From an uncultured bacterium (GTDB lineage Bacteria > Verrucomicrobiota > Kiritimatiellia > RFP12 > UBA1067): a stretch of DNA of 36,428 nt. The position numbers were made by a program, and so were the translations under genes. The stretch lies in NCBI GenBank assembly GCA_902776615.1, contig CACYQU010000018.1, positions 1 through 36,428 of the forward strand, read 5' to 3'. Shown here piece after piece: positions 32,222 to 36,428 of the stretch (its first letter is position 1; every line of letters begins with the position of its first letter). Below the pieces are notes generated by a model. The model saw nothing but the letters and a program-made list of their open reading frames with translations. It did not search any database and had not been told where the DNA came from.

Positions 32222-33786
32222 AGCGGAAGGGTGGAATACTGCGCAACGCATTCACGGTCGGCGCATTCACGGCGCTTTCGCGAGTGCTTGGTCTCGTGCG
32301 CGAGATGATGCAGTCGCGCCTGATAGGAGCGGGCGTGGAGCAGAGCGCGTTCACGATGGCGTTTGCCATACCGAACATGGCGCGCAAGCTGTTCGGCGAG
32401 GGCGCGCTTACGGCGGCCTTTGTGCCTGTGTTCAAGGGGACGGTCGAAACAGACTCGCTCGAGCAAGCCGCGCGTCTGGCCAGAAGCGTGATGACGATGG
32501 TGCTCCTGATGCTGGGCGCGTTCGTTGTGTTGGCATTCGGTGCGCTGGGCGTTTTCGCGGGCATGCACCAGAGCATGGGCGTGGAAGACGTGGAACGCTT
32601 CACCCTCACCGTCGGTCTCGTGCGGACTCTTCTGCCGTACATGCTCTTCATATGCGGCGCCGCTTTTGGCATGGGGGTCTTGAATTCTCTCGGACGTTTC
32701 AGAGCGTCGAGTTTCATGCCGTGTCTTCTGAATCTCTGCTGGATAGGCGTTCTCTGCTGGCTTTCGTTCTTTCCCGAACTGGGCCTCGACCAGCGCATTC
32801 GCCGCGTAGCGGTTGCGATACTTGCGGCCGGCGGCCTGCAGATGGCGTTTCTGATGTGGCGCATGCATGTGGCGGGTGTTACGCCGCGCCTGTCGTTCAA
32901 AGGCTGGCGCGACCCGAAGGTTCGCCTGGTGTGGCGCAATCTCGGCGTTGCCGCGCTGGGCGCCGGCGCCGTGCAGCTGAACTATCTTCTCGATCAGATT
33001 CTCGCCTATTGCGCAAGCCCTTGGGCGGCTGGAGTGATCGGCTACGCCGAGCGTTTGATGGATCTGCCGCTTGGCATAGTGGGGGTCGCGTTCGGAACGG
33101 TGCTTCTGCCGACGTTTTCCGGTCTGTTCGCCAGAGGCGATATCGAAGGGGCGCGCGACGCGATGAGGTCGTCGGTGCAATCGCTGATGTTCGTGATGTT
33201 GCCCGCCGCCGCCGGACTTTTCGTTCTTGCGCCAGAGGTGACGGGCGTCATCTACCAGGGCGGCGCGTTCGGTTCCGAAGCGACAACCCGCGTCGCCCGC
33301 GCTCTCGCCGTGTATTCGCTTGGCCTTGCTTTCTTTGGCTTCACAAAATCGCTTGTGCCGTGGTTTCAGGCGCAGAACGACATGAAAACTCCGCTCAGAG
33401 TCTCGCTTGCCACGGTGGTCATGAACGCGACGCTGAACATAGCGGCGGTGGTTTTGCTGCCCGAGGAGTGGCGTCATGTCGGCCTTGCCGCGTCCACGGT
33501 GGTCTGCGCCGCCGCAGGCTGCGCGCTGCTCGCCGTGTTCGCCCGCAGAAAGAACGGGTGCCTCGGCCTCGCCCCTGCCGCCAAACCCGTTGCGGCGATG
33601 TTCGCTGCATCTCTTGTGATGGCCGCCGCGCTCGTTGCCATTCGTCCGCTCGTCGCGAGCTGGAACCAAGTCTTCTCTCTCGCGGCGCTTGTCACCGCCG
33701 GAGCGGCTGTTTATGCGGTTGCGATGCTTGCGATGCTGCGAGGTCGGGTGAAGACGCTCGTCCGCCGCCGCAGACGTTCCGCGTAG
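32218..33786 (+). CDS. murJ: lipid II flippase MurJ
   Basis: MurJ flips lipid II to the periplasmic face for peptidoglycan synthesis. The 522-aa product has about 14 membrane segments and the family N terminus TALSRVLGLVREMMQSRLIG in pieces, with ARKLFGEGALTAAFVPVF and LPTFSGLFARGD. Charged residues lining the cavity (R and D/E in helices 1, 2 and 8) appear present. The start is uncertain: GTG at 32218 overlaps the lpxK stop as GTGA and has AGGAG 12 nt upstream; an ATG at 32194 would add eight residues but lacks a ribosome binding site. It ends 5 nt from the convergent DUF554 gene. Confidence 0.92.
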   Translation: MKRKGGILRNAFTVGAFTALSRVLGLVREMMQSRLIGAGVEQSAFTMAFAIPNMARKLFGEGALTAAFVPVFKGTVETDSLEQAARLARSVMTMVLLMLGAFVVLAFGALGVFAGMHQSMGVEDVERFTLTVGLVRTLLPYMLFICGAAFGMGVLNSLGRFRASSFMPCLLNLCWIGVLCWLSFFPELGLDQRIRRVAVAILAAGGLQMAFLMWRMHVAGVTPRLSFKGWRDPKVRLVWRNLGVAALGAGAVQLNYLLDQILAYCASPWAAGVIGYAERLMDLPLGIVGVAFGTVLLPTFSGLFARGDIEGARDAMRSSVQSLMFVMLPAAAGLFVLAPEVTGVIYQGGAFGSEATTRVARALAVYSLGLAFFGFTKSLVPWFQAQNDMKTPLRVSLATVVMNATLNIAAVVLLPEEWRHVGLAASTVVCAAAGCALLAVFARRKNGCLGLAPAAKPVAAMFAASLVMAAALVAIRPLVASWNQVFSLAALVTAGAAVYAVAMLAMLRGRVKTLVRRRRRSA

Positions 33787-33791
33787 AGGCG

Positions 33792-34517
33792 TCAGGCTTT
33801 CGCCAGCGTCCAGACTGTCGCGACGACCAAAGACGGCAGCAGGTTGGCTACGCGAATCTTCTTTTCGTTCCAGAGTATGTTCCAGCCCACGCAAAAGATA
33901 AGCACTCCTCCAACGAGCGAAATGGCATCCAGCGCGTCCGGCGTCATTACTGGCCGCAGCAGGCCGGATGCCAGTGTGACAGACCCTTGAAGCAGCAGAA
34001 TTGGAATTGCGGAGAAGATTACTCCCTTCCCAAGCGAGGCCGTAAGTGCGATGGTGAAGATGCCGTCCATAACCGACTTCAGATAGAGCAGCGAAGGATC
34101 GCCCCTGAGTCCGTCTTCCAGCGCGCCGAGAATCGCCATGGCGCCGATGCAGAAAGTAAGCGATGCCGTGACAAAGCCGTCGAGGAACTTCGTGTCGCCG
34201 TCGTTGCGCGATATCCGCCGCAGCCACGCGCCGAACTTCTCCAGCCTGCCGTCGATGTCCATCGCTTCGCCGGCGACGGCACCAATGGCGAGGGACATGA
34301 CGAGCATAAGCGCGCCCTGCGATTCAAGCGACTCGCCTTCGCTGACCGCCAGCATCTTGGAGAATGTCGCCCCTGCGCCGATGAACATGGTGCCCACGGC
34401 CATTCCGGAAACCAAAGTCGCCTGCACGCGCTTGGATAGTTGCGAACCGACGGCAAGCCCTATGAATCCGCCCGCGACGATCGCGGCGGCGTTGACGATT
34501 GAACCGATGCCAATCAT
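33792..34517 (-). CDS. DUF554 family membrane protein
   Basis: This is the only minus-strand gene in the window. The 241-aa product has six or seven hydrophobic segments with many glycines and the family start IGSIVNAAAIVAGGFIGLAVG in pieces. The internal LVMSLAIGAVAGEAMDID and GFVTASLTFCIGAMAILGALEDG blocks are typical of DUF554 (YdfK/YqgA-like) proteins, which are thought to be membrane transport-like proteins of unknown substrate. The ATG at 34517 is preceded on its strand by AAGGAAAGGA about 11 nt away. Its promoter faces the flavoprotein promoter across a region with two palindromes. Confidence 0.88.
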   Translation of the reverse strand: MIGIGSIVNAAAIVAGGFIGLAVGSQLSKRVQATLVSGMAVGTMFIGAGATFSKMLAVSEGESLESQGALMLVMSLAIGAVAGEAMDIDGRLEKFGAWLRRISRNDGDTKFLDGFVTASLTFCIGAMAILGALEDGLRGDPSLLYLKSVMDGIFTIALTASLGKGVIFSAIPILLLQGSVTLASGLLRPVMTPDALDAISLVGGVLIFCVGWNILWNEKKIRVANLLPSLVVATVWTLAKA

Positions 34518-34568
34518 TCCGCAGATAATCCTTTCCTTGCCAACCTTCCAGGTTGATGATTGGCATAC

Positions 34569-34577
34569 ATTATACCA
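34569..34577 (-). promoter_or_regulatory. extended -10 promoter of the DUF554 gene
   Basis: On the minus strand this reads TGGTATAAT, preceded by TTTT. The predicted leader is ~45 nt. A 14-bp palindrome covers its -35 region. Confidence 0.75.
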
Positions 34578-34588
34578 AAAGACGGCAA

Positions 34589-34620
34589 AGCGCAATTGCG
34601 CTCCGCCGCACCTGCGGCGG
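34589..34620. promoter_or_regulatory. paired palindromes between divergent promoters
   Basis: AGCGCAATTGCGCT (34589-34602) is a perfect 14-bp palindrome. Immediately next, CCGCCGCA (34603-34610) and TGCGGCGG (34613-34620) form a perfect inverted repeat around CC. The first is centred near -33 of the DUF554 promoter, so it is an operator candidate. Confidence 0.5.
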
Positions 34621-34660
34621 AACAAACCCTGCGATCGGTATGCCCATGGGATTGGGAAAA

Positions 34661-34669
34661 TGATATAAT
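34661..34669 (+). promoter_or_regulatory. extended -10 promoter of the flavoprotein pair
   Basis: TGATATAAT with no clear -35. An in-frame GTG at 34676 stands at the expected +1, but the ribosome binding site 48 nt further down favours the ATG at 34724. Confidence 0.75.
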
Positions 34670-34723
34670 ATCAAGGTGGCGTGCGGCTACGCACCGGTTC
34701 GAAGAAACAACGGAGGTCAAACA

Positions 34724-35278
34724 ATGCCTGCAAAGAAGACTGTCAAGAAAACAAAGAACGTGCTCATAATCTCGGCGTCGTTCCGTCCGGACTCCAACTC
34801 CCACGCGCTCTGCCAGGAAGTCGCGAAGGGCGTCAAGGCCGCGGGCAACAAGGCCGAGGTCATCCGTCTCAAGGACAAGAAGATCGGGTTCTGCACCGGC
34901 TGCTACGCCTGCCAGAAACTCGGGAAGTGCGTGATCGGGGACGACGCGAACGCGATCGTCGAGAAGATATGCAGGGCGGACGCCGTCGTGTTCGGCACGC
35001 CCGTCTACTACTTCTCTATCGCCGGGCAGCTCAAGGCGCTCTTCGACCGCTGTGTAGCGAAATGGCCGGAACCGAACGGCAAGCCGTACTATCTCGTCGC
35101 GACGATGGCGGAGGACATGGACTGGGATATCGTGAAGGCGCCTCTGCAGGGCTTCGTCGACTGCTTCGAGGGCGCGAAGATCAAGGGCTTCCTCAAGGCC
35201 GGAGGCGTCTATGAGCCCGGTGCCGTGAAGAAGACGAAGTTCATGAAGGCAGCCTTCGATCTCGGCAGGAGGATATGA
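34724..35278 (+). CDS. iron-sulfur flavoprotein / FMN reductase family
   Basis: The 184-aa product has a flavodoxin-like fold: NVLIISASFRPDSNS (12-26) is the FMN phosphate loop, and FGTPVYYFSIAGQLKALFDR in pieces is the second flavin contact. Between them a compact cysteine cluster C57-x2-C60-x2-C63-x5-C69 resembles the CX2CX2CX4-7C iron-sulfur site of archaeal Isf proteins. The family carries out NAD(P)H- or ferredoxin-linked electron transfer. GGAGGT lies 6 nt before the ATG at 34724. The flavodoxin gene follows 1 nt after the stop, so the two probably form a redox pair. The actual partner and substrate are unknown. Confidence 0.83.
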   Translation: MPAKKTVKKTKNVLIISASFRPDSNSHALCQEVAKGVKAAGNKAEVIRLKDKKIGFCTGCYACQKLGKCVIGDDANAIVEKICRADAVVFGTPVYYFSIAGQLKALFDRCVAKWPEPNGKPYYLVATMAEDMDWDIVKAPLQGFVDCFEGAKIKGFLKAGGVYEPGAVKKTKFMKAAFDLGRRI

Positions 35279-35279
35279 A

Positions 35280-35909
35280 ATGAAAGTCATGTTGATCATA
35301 CTTGGCATCGCCGGCGTTGCCGCGATTGCAGTTGTGGCGGGATGCCGAATGCTGGCGGGCCGCTCGACGGAGGCGACGGTGGCGCTGACGGCAAAAATCC
35401 CGGGGAAGGTCGCGGTTGTCTACTATTCCCAGTCGAAGGTCGGCAACACGGCGACGGTCGCGAAGTGGATCGCCAGGCATACGGGAGGCGAACTTGTTCC
35501 TATCGAAGCCGTCGAGGCGTATCCCGACGCCTACGGCGACACTCTCAAAGCCGCCGAGAAGGACATGGAGAACGGCGGGACGCGTGCGATAAAGTCCGTC
35601 CCCCCGCTCGACAGCTACGACATGGTGTTTATAGGCTCGCCGATCTGGTACGGAACGTACGCGCCGCCGGTCGCGGAATTCTTCAAGACGCATTCGTTCG
35701 CGGGCAAGACGGTCGTGCCGTTCTGCACGCACGGAGGCGGAGGCGCTGGCCGCTACTTCATGGACGTGCGCAAGGCGTGTCCTGCCGCGACGGTCAAGGA
35801 AGGACTCGCGATTCGCGGCTCGAACCAGATCGAACGCCGTTTGGGCACGGGCGTGACGGTGCATCACACCGAAGACGACGTCGTCAACTGGCTCAACGCG
35901 GTTTTTTGA
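35280..35909 (+). CDS. flavodoxin with lipoprotein signal peptide
   Basis: The 209-aa product starts with a hydrophobic segment (3-20) ending in a lipobox-like VVAGC with C22, suggesting an exported lipoprotein processed by LspA. From residue ~43 it is a flavodoxin: VAVVYYSQSKVGNTATVAKWI in pieces holds the FMN phosphate loop (SQSKVGNT), and FIGSPIWYGTYAPPVAEF the second flavin loop, then PFCTHGGGGAGRYF. This matches the Flavodoxin_4-like group. FMN is normally loaded in the cytoplasm, so an exported flavodoxin would need a way to get its cofactor. AGGAGG lies 7 nt before the ATG at 35280. Confidence 0.86.
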   Translation: MKVMLIILGIAGVAAIAVVAGCRMLAGRSTEATVALTAKIPGKVAVVYYSQSKVGNTATVAKWIARHTGGELVPIEAVEAYPDAYGDTLKAAEKDMENGGTRAIKSVPPLDSYDMVFIGSPIWYGTYAPPVAEFFKTHSFAGKTVVPFCTHGGGGAGRYFMDVRKACPAATVKEGLAIRGSNQIERRLGTGVTVHHTEDDVVNWLNAVF

Positions 35910-35931
35910 TTGTTTTTGAACCACAACGACA

Positions 35932-35960
35932 TTGTTTTCCCGATTCGCCGGCGGTATGCA
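35932..35960 (+). promoter_or_regulatory. weak possible promoter for the DUF1653 gene
   Basis: TTGTTT (35932-35937) and TATGCA (35955-35960) are 17 bp apart. Both are poor matches. Confidence 0.25.
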
Positions 35961-35988
35961 ATCGGCAAACCAGGCGCAGGAGGAATAG

Positions 35989-36210
35989 ATGACTGATGAA
36001 CAGACAGGTCTGATTGGGCGCGAGTTCCGGCACTTCAAGGGCGGACATTACCGCATTGAGTGTTTCGCCAAGGACTCTGAGACACTGGAGGAGATGGTTG
36101 TGTATCGTGCCCTTTACGGCGATGGAGGCTTGTGGGTGCGCCCCGCAAAGATGTTCTTCGAGACCATCGAGCGCGATGGGAAGCTGATGAAGCGGTTCGA
36201 GCCACTATGA
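35989..36210 (+). CDS. DUF1653 protein
   Basis: The 73-aa product matches the small DUF1653 family: a short beta-rich domain with [20 protein letters not shown] in pieces, [21 protein letters not shown] and a closing RFEPL. The family function is unknown; the fold resembles small SH3-like barrels. AGGAGG lies 5 nt before the ATG at 35989. The stop overlaps the trmL start (ATGA), so the two are probably translated together. Length is typical. Confidence 0.87.
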   Translation: MTDEQTGLIGREFRHFKGGHYRIECFAKDSETLEEMVVYRALYGDGGLWVRPAKMFFETIERDGKLMKRFEPL

Positions 36211-36428
36211 AGCATTGCTTTTCAATCGTCCTCCTGCGTCCTGAAATCCCGCACAATACAGGGGCGATAGGCCGACTCTGCGTGGGGCTGGGCGTGCCGC
36301 TTCACCTCGTAAAGCCCCTCGGCTTCGCGCTCGACGACCGCTACGTCGCCCGCGCAGGTCTCGACTACTGGCCGCATCTCGACGTCGTGCTTCACGACAC
36401 TTGGGATGAGTATCTTGCGGCGGCAAAG
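36207..36428 (+). CDS. trmL: tRNA (cytidine/uridine-34 2'-O)-methyltransferase, 3' cut by window
   Basis: The first 74 codons are present and run off the right edge. The translation contains [35 protein letters not shown] and LDYWPHLDV, which are the N-terminal signature of TrmL, a SPOUT-class enzyme that methylates the 2'-O of the wobble base 34 in some leucine tRNAs. The SAM-binding knot near the C terminus lies outside the window. The ATG at 36207 overlaps the DUF1653 stop as ATGA. No ribosome binding site of its own is obvious, which suits translational coupling. Confidence 0.93.
   Translation, partial: MKHCFSIVLLRPEIPHNTGAIGRLCVGLGVPLHLVKPLGFALDDRYVARAGLDYWPHLDVVLHDTWDEYLAAAK

Overview
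The window is a GC-rich bacterial chromosome segment, densely packed and almost entirely plus-strand. The organism is Gram-negative with LPS (lptD, lpxK, lspA) and rod-shaped (mreB-mreC-mreD-mrdA-rodA). A greatly extended GreA of the kind known from Chlamydiae, the dksA-lspA pair, and a secreted beta-helix/LamG giant with an 'AxPVAVWDGDF'-type N terminus point to the PVC superphylum, most likely Kiritimatiellota. This is judged from family resemblance, not a database search.

Layout. 1-773 is a complex non-coding region: eight 23-bp near-palindromic tandem repeats, two GC-rich hairpin repeats, a promoter, and a ~275-nt leader with nested stems. It precedes a 1277-aa secreted beta-helix protein (774-4607). 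4907-5305 is a small secreted His/Pro-rich glycine-zipper protein. 5400-6767 is a stand-alone TrpB2. 6848-10801 holds information-processing and envelope genes (long greA, dksA-like, lspA, and an internally shortened miaA). 10841-15810 carries dapB, rsfS, an RNA methyltransferase, a CCA-adding-type enzyme with HD domain, pyrF and a CxxC protein. 15871-19853 is gyrA, a DnaQ-like exonuclease and a FabH-like synthase. tRNA-Ala(GGC) lies at 19940-20015, followed by a long acyl-CoA dehydrogenase. 22000-33786 is an envelope-building run: mreBCD-mrdA-rodA-rng, lptD-lpxK-murJ. After it come a minus-strand DUF554 membrane protein, a divergent redox pair (iron-sulfur flavoprotein and lipoprotein-type flavodoxin), a DUF1653 protein and the start of trmL, cut by the window end.

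Two regulatory patterns run through the window. Most promoters are extended -10 elements of the form TGRTATAAT with no good -35, often preceded by a T-run; only the mreB and tRNA promoters have a proper -35 at 17 bp. At dapB, rsfS, gyrA and possibly lptD the -10 ends only 6-8 nt before the start codon with no Shine-Dalgarno, which predicts leaderless mRNAs. Many neighbouring genes overlap by 4, 11 or 16 nt, suggesting extensive translational coupling.

The most novel-looking part is the left end: the 23-bp iteron array, hairpin repeats and structured leader in front of the giant surface protein gene. No phage, insertion sequence, CRISPR array or defence system was seen.
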